Part shown: positions 19,419 to 28,363 of the stretch, piece by piece
How positions within the stretch are numbered: position 1 is the first letter of the stretch
How the letters are laid out: the number at the start of each line of letters is the position of its first letter
Origin: Pachysolen tannophilus NRRL Y-2460
Taxonomy: Eukaryota > Ascomycota > Pichiomycetes > Alaninales > Pachysolenaceae
Length of the DNA: 64,000 nt
Direction: 5' to 3'
Assembly: GCA_001661245.1 (NCBI GenBank)
Contig: KV454012.1
Location: 1,673,964 to 1,737,963 of the forward strand
Notes under the pieces: generated by a model
Databases searched by the model: none
Told to the model about the DNA's origin: nothing
The model's input: only the letters and a program-made list of their open reading frames with translations
Program-made: the position numbers and the translations under genes

Positions 19419-22079
19419 ATGGGTAAATCAGGTACTAATAAGGTTGTTAGTCCGGATCATGATCGTTCTAAGGAGGAATCGCAAGAGAATAAACAGGATG
19501 ATGGTTTAGAAGACATTACCACTGGGTCAACCGGTAATTTAGAGAATCTAGAGAATTTGGATGAGTCCTGTGCTGATATCAAGAGAGAATATGAAAGTTC
19601 CGAGCCACTGAAAAGAAGACAGTCAGTTTTAATTCATGAGATTGATGAAGGGACAGGTGAGTCTTCGTCATTATCAGCTTCTAAAAAACCCAAGAAGAGA
19701 AGAGCTCTTTCTTGTCTCTCATGTAGAAAATTGAAAACTAGATGTGATTTTGAGCTTCATTTGGGGAAATGCCATAGATGTTATAAATTGAGATTAGAGT
19801 GTTCGTTGACAACAGAGTATAATATCAATCCGGATCAATTACGGGCTTCAAGGTTAGATACAATTGCAGATAAGAGTTCTGATATTAATGGTATAAACAC
19901 TAGGTTGAATAATGTCGAAGCTTCTATGGGGAAGTTGGCACAGAAGATGGATATGTTAATTCAAATGGTTGGGAATAACCAATTCTCTTCTGCAGGAGAG
20001 AATGGTACTAATTCTAATGTTACTAGAAGATTATCAGGCTCAATTGGCTCCGATCAGAGATCTCAGTTGACAAGTTTTGCTAAACATATTACTAGAAATA
20101 CTAATAATGATCTTGATACATATGTCAAAGAATCCCCATTGAGTATTATCAAACAAATTGATTCTAAATTATTTAAGCGGATTAACAAGTATGATCTTTT
20201 GGAGAAAGCATGTGAGGAATTCTTGGAGTTTTATTATGCAAATGAAGAATTATGCTTACAACTTGGTAAATCTTTTTTAGAAATATCTCATTTCTGGATT
20301 ATACCTGGAGGTATCAAAGAATTGAATAGAAAATATGTTATGGAACATCCGTTCATTACGTGTGTGTTTGTGATCTTGGCAATGTGTTTTGATGAAAATT
20401 ACAATTATGTTGAAGAGCAAAAACTGTTGTATCGTTTGACCACAAAATTGTTGGGAATTGCTTTAATTACTGATCCTTTAACAGACCACGATATAGAAGC
20501 TATATTATATATATCCTTGTATAATATAGCTAGAAAACCAAAGCAACCACAGATTGATAATTGGTTTCTTTCCGCTACAGGTATTAAACATTTCATATTA
20601 TCCATGGATTTCATTGCCATTAAAGAGAGAATCTTAAGGTATAATATTTTTGATCCTGATGACTTATATCATTTAAGAATATGGAATTCTCTTTGTGCTT
20701 CTCATTTCCAGGCAGCAATTTCTTCTGGGCGACCAGTTAGTATTACAAAAGACTATTTCGATATTCATAGCCTAAGCTTGAAATTTCCAAAAGCTACTAT
20801 TGGTGATGCTATAAAAGTTTCAGAATTAGATTTAGATGTTAAATTTTTAACTATATTGGATGACTTATCACAATATTTCAAGACAATAGATTTTGAAGAA
20901 ATAGTCTGTGATAATTTTTTAAAATTTAAGGAATTAGAAAGTTGGAAATTGAAATGGGAGCATTTAATCAAGAAAGATGTTTCTGGAATATTGTTGTTTG
21001 CTTATGATTATTTTTATATTATTCTTTCTCGCCGGTTAATAGGTTATATAAAGTGTGATAAAACAAGATCAAAAGATACACGCCGTTTATCATACACCTA
21101 TAATACAGCTTGTCATCATTCGTTTATGACACTAGAAAGATTATTAAAATTGCCATCTTCATTGATTAGAGGCTCACCCTCGACAGCGTTGGCTCAAATA
21201 GTTTATGCTTCTTTAACCTTATGTGATTTTCTTCAAATCATGAATGTTGAAGAAAAGACCATGACGTTAAATTTGATTTCCAAAATATATTGGCATTTAA
21301 ACCATATTGGTGAGAAGATGAATGATGCTACCGATACTGTTGGTAAGATCATTAAAAGTATTGTGGAAGCAGCAAATAACAACAACAACAATAATAACAA
21401 TAATAATACCGGCAATTCTACCACGTCTCTTGCTGCTAATGGTAATGCAACTAATAGTAAACGTGAAAATAGCGAGTTTATGAAAGTTACCGAGCCTAAC
21501 CCAACTAGTTCATACCAGAAACATCCAAACGATACAGTCTATGAAGCTCAAATTAAACCTCATGCTTCAAGGTCTAACACCAATATAGGTTCTTTTCAAA
21601 CAGCATCACCAGGAGAAAGTATTACAAGTAATTCCAGTTTCTCAATGTTGAATAATCTATATTCAGGGAATTTGAAAAATATTCCAATAAGTTCTATGAC
21701 AACTGAGTTTGAGAAGTATGATAGTCCTCCTTCTTTAGAGCTGCATCCTCTTACTTATCAACGTGCGATACCTACTCCTCAGAGATCAAGACTGAAAAGG
21801 GTGTCTCAGACATCCATGTCTGCTGTTTCATCAATTGATGATAATAAGAATACTGATGGCACCAAGGCATCTCCTTTTGAATTTGAGTCTGTGGAGATAC
21901 CTGATGTTTCTCAATTTAATACTTTTGAAGAATTTTTTAATGGGTTGTTCAGTGATTTGCAAGGGAATTTTGGCAATATCAGCGGTTCAGGCTTAGGAAC
22001 ACCAAAACTTACAGGAATAGGAAGTACACTGGGGTTTACAGGTACAGGCAAGAATAATGATGGGAATGAAATGTTATAA
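19419..22079 (+). CDS. Zn2Cys6 fungal-type transcription factor
   Basis: The start is MGKSGTNKVV at 19419; the open frame further upstream has no ATG. The product is 886 residues. The binuclear zinc cluster (about residues 99-128) has all six cysteines: CLSCRKLKTRC, CDFELHLGKC, CHRCYKLRLEC. It is preceded by a basic KKPKKRR stretch. A short coiled coil follows (about 153-185, INTRLNNVEASMGKLAQKMD), usually the dimerisation element. A fungal middle homology region runs from about 245 to 640 and includes the FQAAISSGRPVSITKDYFD motif common in Leu3/War1-type regulators. The C-terminal part is Asn/Ser-rich (poly-Asn near 660) and ends with an acidic-aromatic stretch (VSQFNTFEEFFNGLFSDL) that looks like an activation domain. 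I cannot assign a target pathway. Confidence 0.9.
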   Translation: MGKSGTNKVVSPDHDRSKEESQENKQDDGLEDITTGSTGNLENLENLDESCADIKREYESSEPLKRRQSVLIHEIDEGTGESSSLSASKKPKKRRALSCLSCRKLKTRCDFELHLGKCHRCYKLRLECSLTTEYNINPDQLRASRLDTIADKSSDINGINTRLNNVEASMGKLAQKMDMLIQMVGNNQFSSAGENGTNSNVTRRLSGSIGSDQRSQLTSFAKHITRNTNNDLDTYVKESPLSIIKQIDSKLFKRINKYDLLEKACEEFLEFYYANEELCLQLGKSFLEISHFWIIPGGIKELNRKYVMEHPFITCVFVILAMCFDENYNYVEEQKLLYRLTTKLLGIALITDPLTDHDIEAILYISLYNIARKPKQPQIDNWFLSATGIKHFILSMDFIAIKERILRYNIFDPDDLYHLRIWNSLCASHFQAAISSGRPVSITKDYFDIHSLSLKFPKATIGDAIKVSELDLDVKFLTILDDLSQYFKTIDFEEIVCDNFLKFKELESWKLKWEHLIKKDVSGILLFAYDYFYIILSRRLIGYIKCDKTRSKDTRRLSYTYNTACHHSFMTLERLLKLPSSLIRGSPSTALAQIVYASLTLCDFLQIMNVEEKTMTLNLISKIYWHLNHIGEKMNDATDTVGKIIKSIVEAANNNNNNNNNNNTGNSTTSLAANGNATNSKRENSEFMKVTEPNPTSSYQKHPNDTVYEAQIKPHASRSNTNIGSFQTASPGESITSNSSFSMLNNLYSGNLKNIPISSMTTEFEKYDSPPSLELHPLTYQRAIPTPQRSRLKRVSQTSMSAVSSIDDNKNTDGTKASPFEFESVEIPDVSQFNTFEEFFNGLFSDLQGNFGNISGSGLGTPKLTGIGSTLGFTGTGKNNDGNEML

Positions 22080-22201
22080 ATTAAAAAGTAAGGACGCAAA
22101 GCTAGATCGGTTTCTTTTTTTTTTATTTTTTTTATCTTTTGTATATTTTATCTTCTTCTATGTATATTAATAGATTTATATATCATATAACATAATTGAG
22201 A

Positions 22202-22749
22202 TTATAATTCATCTTTGGATAATTCATCTTCTGGTGACTCATAACCGTCAATACCTACTAGTTCGGTATGGAAAATCAATGTAGCACCAGGAGGAATAAC
22301 ACCACCAGCACCTCTACTACCATAAGCTAAGTCTGGTGGGATGGTCAACTTACGTTTTTCACCAATACACATATTGGTCAATCCTTGATCCCAACCTTTT
22401 ATAACTTGTCCACCACCTAATTTAAATTCTAAAGGCTGACCTCTTTCGTACGAAGAATCAAAAGTGGTTCCATCTTGTAACTCACCTTGGTAATGCATCT
22501 TGATAACATCCCCAGGTTTTGATTTCCTTAAGCATTTTGATGCTGGAACTTTTTGTGTGATTCCTACAAATATCAATATATAATTCAATTTTTCAAAAAG
22601 TTAGTTTTGTAATTTTTAATAATTAATATGAAAAATATCAACTTACCGATCTGCAACTTATCAGAGGCAGCAGAAGCCTGCACCTCAATTGAAAATAAAA
22701 CAACAATTAAAAGAGCTAACCAAGCTGAGAAAGACTTTAAAGAAAGCAT
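22202..22749 (-). CDS. FPR2: ER-lumenal FKBP peptidyl-prolyl isomerase (Fpr2/FKBP13 type), ends in KDEL
   Basis: Exons 22749-22647 and 22563-22202 give 154 residues. A signal peptide (about 1-25) is followed by a complete FKBP domain: [55 protein letters not shown], and the flap [14 protein letters not shown]. The residues that line the FK506/proline pocket in FKBP12 (Tyr, Phe-Asp, Val-Ile, Trp, Tyr, Ile-Pro-Pro, Phe) are present, so it should be an active isomerase. The C-terminus is SKDEL, an ER retrieval signal. It lies just upstream of a second, divergent FKBP on the same strand with an intron at the same place, so the two arose by tandem duplication. Confidence 0.93.
22564..22646 (-). 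other. Intron of the FPR2-like gene (83 nt)
   Basis: Donor GTAAGT, branch-like AACTAAC (plus-strand 22600-22606) and a TTTGTAG acceptor. Splicing gives LQIGITQKVP in phase 1. Confidence 0.93.
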
Positions 22750-23034
22750 TTCAACAATTCCAAGATCTTTAATTTGTTTAATTAATAATAAATAAAGTAT
22801 ATATGTATACGTATCTTTTTTCAACTTTTTTCCTTTTTCACTAAGAAAATTTGGGTTTAAAATAATTAATTGGAATATAAAGTTTGAATTATTTCTTTAT
22901 ACAATTTAGCTAGCTATACACGGATGCCTATATTGTATTGTAAGATTCTATTGTCCATATGGAAACAAAGATGAACAAGTTTAATAGTCTTCTTTTTCTT
23001 TTTTTTTTTTTTTTTTTTTTTTTATGAATTGTAT

Positions 23035-23729
23035 TCACAATTCATCTTTTTCAACATTGTTCTTTGGCAGTTCATAACCTTCAATACTCAACAATTCAAT
23101 TTTGAAAACTAAAGAATCAGCACTTGAACCTACAATTCCAGCCAAACTAGAAGGAACAGTTAATTTACGTTCTTCACCAATACACATATTTCTTAAACCT
23201 TGATCCCAACCTGGTAAAACTTGTCCTGCACCCAATTTAAACACAGTTGGGCGACCTTTAATTTTTGAGGAATCAAATACCGAACCATCTGCCAAGTACC
23301 CTGTATAATTAATGGTTAAAACATCACCATCTTTGGTTTTTCTAGCACATTCATCATCTCCAACTTTCTTTGTAACGCCTAAATCATTTAAGTTTAATTA
23401 GCAAAAAAAAAAGCAAAAAAAAGTTAGTAAACAATAACTTATCTTATCAATCATACAATCTTGAAAAAAGGTGGGAAAAAAAAAAATAATTTCAACTCAC
23501 CTATTTGAACAGAATCATCACTATTTTGATTTTGAGCTTCAGCCCAATTATGTTTTATATCATTGGAATTCACATCAATCACCTGAGGTTGTTGATACGG
23601 ATTATCTCTCTTAACAGATCTTGCATTTTTCCTTTTTTTATTGGATTTTTTAGCATCAACATCAGAAATAAGACTTAAAACTATCACAAACAACAACAAA
23701 TAAAACAAATAACTTTTTCCAAACAACAT
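23035..23729 (-). CDS. Divergent ER FKBP paralogue with a shortened active-site flap, ends in KDEL
   Basis: Exons 23729-23501 and 23378-23035 give 190 residues. After a signal peptide (about 1-25) comes a Lys/Arg-rich insert of about 50 residues (KKSNKKRKNARSVKRD, then QQPQVIDVNSND) that the neighbouring FKBP lacks. The FKBP domain keeps DVLTINYTGYL, GSVFDSSKIKGRPTVF, GAGQVLPGWDQGL and MCIGEERKLTVP. The stretch that in the neighbour reads [14 protein letters not shown] is replaced by the much shorter GIVGSSAD. The loop that carries Tyr82, His87 and Ile90 of FKBP12 is therefore missing, and catalysis is probably weak or absent. It ends in VEKDEL. The shared intron position and phase show a tandem duplication with the FPR2-like gene. 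Confidence 0.88.
23379..23500 (-). other. Intron of the second FKBP gene (122 nt)
   Basis: Donor GTGAGT, a perfect TACTAAC branch site (plus-strand 23423-23429) and a GATTTAG acceptor. Splicing gives VQIGVTKKV, which parallels LQIGITQKV at the same place and phase in the neighbouring FKBP. Confidence 0.93.
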
Positions 23730-23941
23730 TTTTCATCAAGTTAAATTCTTTTTTTATAAAAAAACTAATATTTGTATCTTTTAATGTAATGAGCTGATCA
23801 AATTGATAAAAAAAAATGAAAATTTCAAATTTTTTGGTTGTAAAAAAAAAAAATTTTTTTTTTTTGGTTTTTGTACAAAAAGGAAAAGAAAAGGAAAAAA
23901 CTTGAAGTTAAACTTGAACTTGATTTCAATTGAAATGAATT

Positions 23942-24796
23942 ATGAACAAATTAGATTCTGAGAAAGTATTGAATAGGTTTCTTGGATCAGATTTAAATTT
24001 TGAGGTTATTTATCAAAGTTGGGATGGTAATTGTTGGAATTGTGAGAATGATGGAAATGATGGGATGATTTTTGCAGGTGTGAAAAGATTATGTATATTA
24101 GATTCTTCATTTAATCCACCACATGATGGTCATTATTCTTTAGCATTTAAATCAGTGAAATTCCAGTTTGAACAAGATATTGATGAGGATGAGGATAAAG
24201 CGTTATTGCTTTTACTTTCTGTTAAAAATGCAGATAAGATAATACCTGAACCTGTTTCCTTTAATCATCGAATTAATATGATGGTATTATTAGCTGATGA
24301 TTTATCAAAACATTTAAATATTAAAGTTTATGTTGGATTAACTAAACATGCAAAATTTGTTGATAAGGCATTTTCAATTTTGAAGAATTTTGATAAAAAA
24401 TTACAAGATTTTATTAAATTAGTTTTCTTGGTAGGATTTGATACATTAGTTAGAATATTTGATGCTAAATATTATAAACCAATTAGTTTACAAAAAGCAT
24501 TACAAGGTTTTATGGAAAAAGTGGACTTGTTTGTGTTGACAAGAGAGGATGATAAACAAAATTTTATTAGTTTAAATGATCAATTCAATTATGTTGAAAA
24601 AATTAAATTAAATAAATTCCAAGATATTCCAGCTGAATGGGGCCAAAACATTTATCTATGTAAAGGTGACAATAATAGTCTCAAATTAAGTTCTTCTAGA
24701 ATTAGGAAATCTATCAAAAATGGTGATTCCAATTGGAAGAATTATGTTAATGAAGAGGTACAAAAATATATTGAATCATTAAATTTGTACAAGTGA
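23942..24796 (+). CDS. POF1: Pof1-like nicotinamide-mononucleotide adenylyltransferase-family protein
   Basis: This 284-residue protein has the nucleotidyltransferase signature SFNPPHDGH (about 61-69), whose His-x-x-His binds ATP, and the matching C-terminal LSSSRIRKSI (about 251-260). The rest follows remembered S. cerevisiae Pof1 closely: LLLLLSVKNADK (Pof1 LLLLAVNNADK), LVGFDTLVRIFDAKYY (LVGFDTIARIFDEKYY) and DIPAEWGQNIYL (IPREWGARIHV). Pof1 has been linked to NMN adenylylation and to protein quality control. The acidic insert QDIDEDEDK is lineage-specific. It is divergent to the second FKBP gene across 212 bp. Confidence 0.93.
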   Translation: MNKLDSEKVLNRFLGSDLNFEVIYQSWDGNCWNCENDGNDGMIFAGVKRLCILDSSFNPPHDGHYSLAFKSVKFQFEQDIDEDEDKALLLLLSVKNADKIIPEPVSFNHRINMMVLLADDLSKHLNIKVYVGLTKHAKFVDKAFSILKNFDKKLQDFIKLVFLVGFDTLVRIFDAKYYKPISLQKALQGFMEKVDLFVLTREDDKQNFISLNDQFNYVEKIKLNKFQDIPAEWGQNIYLCKGDNNSLKLSSSRIRKSIKNGDSNWKNYVNEEVQKYIESLNLYK

Positions 24797-26194
24797 AAAA
24801 ACCAAATATATACAACAAAAATACCATTTGGTGAAAAGTTAAAAAGTCTTGGTCAACTCCTGCTAGACTATAGAAGATAGACGACAGTCCATAGTGGGGA
24901 AACAAGAGAGGGGTCGCACTACTAATTTGGTAGTTTTGCACAGCCCTTAACAAATACAAAATACGAAAAGAATGGGGCTGTTGTTTGATTTTTTTTTTAA
25001 TTTTTATTTTTTTCCATGAGGTTCTTTCGAAACCAAAATCGCCCTTATATTAAAGGATATATATGCCCTTAATTTTTCCATTCACTTTAGAAACAGGAAT
25101 GGGCAGATTGAGAAAAGGGCAGACTCGGTAAAGTAACATGCTTTTGTTTGTAAAAAAAAAAAAATCAATTTTTTTAAAAAATATCTTTGAAACTCAACTG
25201 CACAAAACTGGACCTAAAAATGTTGCAAAGACTTTGAAAAAATTCTGAGTAAAACTAAAACTCTTGAACTTTCAGTATATCGATTTTCAAGTTCATCCAT
25301 AAATTTCTTTATAGTCTTGATAGACATTAAACAAATAAATTGATTCTGTGGCAAATATAGGTGAATATGTTGTACTTGCCCTTGTCCATGGAAAAATGAC
25401 AGAAAAATTCGCGAATTCACCCCTGCAACTTGGGTCTCCGCACATAGAGTAGCCAATCATAGCAAAGAATTTATAAGGTTGCCATGGTTACAATATTATA
25501 AAATTTAATTGCTGGGAATTTGAATAAATTCTTTTTAATTTCCACCACTTTTCTATAAAATTTTTTCTATTTTCTATTGTTCAAATTATTTTTTTAATTT
25601 TTTTTTTTTTTTTTTTTTTTCTCCAAATTTCGCTGGAAAAAAAAGGGTTGACTACTTTTTTCCTAAGCGTTAAAGCATATTTTTGTGGTAATACACTACA
25701 ATAAATAATAGGTTTACTCTTATTAGTTGTGCTATATTATTTACTACTACACTACTACAGCCAATCGAACCGAGTTTCCAGATACATATATATATATATA
25801 TCATATTAGTTTTACTAGCGGGTCTCAGTAATATTATCATATATATTATCTATCATTTGGAATTTTTTTTCTTTTTCTGTTTTTAAATTTGTCATTTTTT
25901 CCCCCTTCAAATTTATTAAACTCCCAGCAGTTGTATTCTGACCACTTAATTGTGCCGTTCAGTTTTAATTTTGCCACCGTGTCCATAATAGTTGTTCAAA
26001 TTTTATTCTGCCAACCAAAAAAGGAAGGAAAAAAGAATTTTTTTTTGTTTCGGGTCAACAACTTATATTTGAGCTTTTGACACTACTATTTTGAATAATT
26101 GGACAAACAGCCCCGTCCCCCTAATTTCAGAATACACCCCGCACCACCAATTAATTTTTTTTTTTTTCAAGTATTATTATTTTTTTAACAGAAT
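24797..26194. other. Long intergenic region (1.4 kb), no gene seen
   Basis: This is the upstream region of the acidic-protein gene at 26195. Besides T-rich tracts (27 T near 25594-25620) it holds a TTCGCGAA palindrome (25408-25415), an X-box-like site (25478-25491), a CCAAT sequence and C-rich stress-element-like motifs (CCCCGTCCCCCT near 26111 and ACCCCGC near 26136). The run TTTTTTTAACAG directly before the ATG could be the acceptor of a 5' UTR intron. Short open frames at 24747-24959 and 25214-25456 lack an ATG and look spurious. Confidence 0.55.
25478..25491. promoter_or_regulatory. X-box-like RFX/Crt1 binding site
   Basis: GTTGCCATGGTTAC fits the RFX family consensus GTNRCC-N(0-3)-RGYAAC except for one base in the second half-site. 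In yeasts such sites repress DNA-damage-inducible genes through Crt1/Rfx. It lies about 700 bp upstream of the gene at 26195. Binding is inferred from the sequence only. Confidence 0.45.
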
Positions 26195-27454
26195 ATGGCG
26201 TTATCGATGAAGCGTGATAGTTCGAATTTATCATTATCAACTTCTAGTCACCGTTCTTTCAAGAAACCACGTATTTCGTTAAACAGGCATCTTAATAAGG
26301 ATGCTACTGTTTTGAACTGTGGTTATTCCATTCCAATTCCACATGACCAAATATTATTAACACGTTCATCAGGTTATTATTGTTCATCGAGTGAAGAGGA
26401 AGATCAAGAAGATCAAGAAAATCTTTCTGTTGCTAATGATAATGATGATGAGGACTTGGTAAAGACCTTATCTTCTAAGACTAGGCTGCCATCTTTACTG
26501 AATAAGAGGAAAATTACTTTGTCGAAAAATAAAAGATGCCTGGGAAAAAACTTTAAATCAATGCCATCTAATCTTATGAATATAGAGTTGTCACGTGCGA
26601 TTTCCTTGTACAGTGATGAAGATGAAGAAGTTGATAAGAAAAAGATGAAAAAGATGAAGAAGAAGAAGAGTAAGGCTAAAAAGCCTTTGCAGGACAATCA
26701 AAATTGTGTGACGAAAGTACCTTCTTTATTATCTGTAAAAGATAAGGAAAGTGAAGTTGGAGATGATGAAGAAAATGGTTCTTCTTCCTCATCAGCCTTG
26801 AAGCCAACCAATGATCAGATTGATAATAATAACAACAACAACAACAACATGTCGTCATCGTGCTCGTTTAATAGTAAACAGAGAGTTCCCGATTATGATA
26901 GAGTTGCCAGATCTAGATGCTTTGAGTATTTGGTTGGTGCTATCGATGAGGCTTGGGCTAGGTATTGCGATGCGACTTCTTATGCTGAAGAGGAAACGTA
27001 TGGGTACGATTCACCAAACACCCCAACATCTATCTCAATATCAGATGGAGATGAAAATGAATCAAGTTGCTCAGGTAATAATGAAACTGAAATTACGGAT
27101 TATGATGATTCAGATTTCAATGATTCTAAAGAAACTACTTCCCCAACTACCAGGTATGCCAACGTAAATGTAAATAAGTATATGGCTAGCGGTAGTTGCA
27201 GTGGTAGAGTAACAGGTGGTCAGAAAAACCAACATCAATCTTTACAAGATCTTAAAGATAGATTAACAAATGCAAAGTATTATTTACAAGATTTTGTTGA
27301 TAGTGACGATTACGAAGATTGTATTCTGTTTTGGAAAAGATGGGATATGATCAAATATTGCACTATTGAGTTGGTTGAAGATGACGATGAAGATGATATA
27401 GTTGAAAATACAATTGATGAATTGGAAGAAGGTCGTTATCATATTGTCAACTAA
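26195..27454 (+). CDS. Unassigned acidic, probably nuclear protein
   Basis: I cannot name this 419-residue protein. The N-terminal 30 residues are Ser-rich and basic. Between about 60 and 230 it is disordered, with acidic blocks (EEEDQEDQEN, DEDEEVDKK) and a lysine block (KKKMKKMKKKKSKAKK) that looks like a nuclear localisation signal. Asn, Ser and Glu runs follow. Two short parts look folded and conserved: VARSRCFEYLVGAIDEAWARYC (about 238-258) and, near the C-terminus, DLKDRLTNAKYYLQDFVD followed by DCILFWKRWDMIKYC. The two together may form one small helical domain split by a disordered, acidic linker. The upstream region has RFX-like and TTCGCGAA sites. Confidence 0.8.
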   Translation: MALSMKRDSSNLSLSTSSHRSFKKPRISLNRHLNKDATVLNCGYSIPIPHDQILLTRSSGYYCSSSEEEDQEDQENLSVANDNDDEDLVKTLSSKTRLPSLLNKRKITLSKNKRCLGKNFKSMPSNLMNIELSRAISLYSDEDEEVDKKKMKKMKKKKSKAKKPLQDNQNCVTKVPSLLSVKDKESEVGDDEENGSSSSSALKPTNDQIDNNNNNNNNMSSSCSFNSKQRVPDYDRVARSRCFEYLVGAIDEAWARYCDATSYAEEETYGYDSPNTPTSISISDGDENESSCSGNNETEITDYDDSDFNDSKETTSPTTRYANVNVNKYMASGSCSGRVTGGQKNQHQSLQDLKDRLTNAKYYLQDFVDSDDYEDCILFWKRWDMIKYCTIELVEDDDEDDIVENTIDELEEGRYHIVN

Positions 27455-28363
27455 AGATGATTTAAAGAAGTCATAAAAATAAAAAAAAAAAAAAAAAAAA
27501 ACGGGAAGAAATAAAAAACNNNNNNNNNNNNNNNNNNNNNNNNNNNNNNNNNNNNNNNNNNNNNNNNNNNNNNNNNNNNNNNNNNNNNNNNNNNNNNNNN
27601 NNNNNNNNNNNNNNNNNNNNNNNNNNNNNNNNNNNNNNNNNNNNNNNNNNNNNNNNNNNNNNNNNNNNNNNNNNNNNNNNNNNNNNNNNNNNNNNNNNNN
27701 NNNNNNNNNNNNNNNNNNNNNNNNNNNNNNNNNNNNNNNNNNNNNNNNNNNNNNNNNNNNNNNNNNNNNNNNNNNNNNNNNNNNNNNNNNNNNNNNNNNN
27801 NNNNNNNNNNNNNNNNNNNNNNNNNNNNNNNNNNNNNNNNNNNNNNNNNNNNNNNNNNNNNNNNNNNNNNNNNNNNNNNNNNNNNNNNNAAANAAAAAAA
27901 AAAAAAAAAAACATTTGAAAATGTGAAAATTGAATGGTTTTTATAGTAACATATGAATGATTATTATGTTTTTGTTTGCTACTTGTATTTTAAATTGGGT
28001 GTTTTTTTTTTTTTTGATTATCATTTTTGAAATTTTTTTTTTGTTATTTGTCAAAGGGTGTCTAATAATTCATTTGCTTTTTTTTTGTATATTAGTTGAT
28101 ACATAGGAAATAAAATAAAAATTGAAAAATTTATTAAAACAATTTTTTGTAGATAACTAAAATTATTAACTACCAATTTAGCTAAAGAATCAATCAGAGT
28201 TACAAGGAATATTTCATGTTTTAAATCTTTTAATAAGTATACATGATAAATTCAAAAATAAATAAATACAACTATTAAAAAAATAAAAAATAAAAAAATA
28301 AAAAGGAACAAAACAAAACAAAACAAAACTAAACACAAATTTTTTTTATTCTCAATTCTAAAA
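27455..28363. other. Convergent intergenic region with an assembly gap
   Basis: The 3' ends of the acidic-protein gene and KAR4 face each other here. The region is AT-rich simple sequence around an N gap (27520-27889 and 27893), with AAAACAAAAC repeats near 28311-28331. No gene seen. Confidence 0.75.
27520..27893. other. Assembly gap (370 N plus one N)
   Basis: N run from 27520 to 27889 and a single N at 27893 within a poly(A) stretch. Content unknown. Confidence 0.99.

Noticed and set aside
19388-19453. Intron at the start of the Zn2Cys6 gene (GTAAGT, TACTAAT, TTAG)
   Set aside because: No upstream ATG exon joins in frame, and the uninterrupted ATG frame at 19419 is simpler.
24840-24960. 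Possible non-coding RNA downstream of POF1
   Set aside because: The stretch is of higher complexity than its surroundings, but I found no tRNA fold, box C/D pair or H/ACA layout that I could defend.
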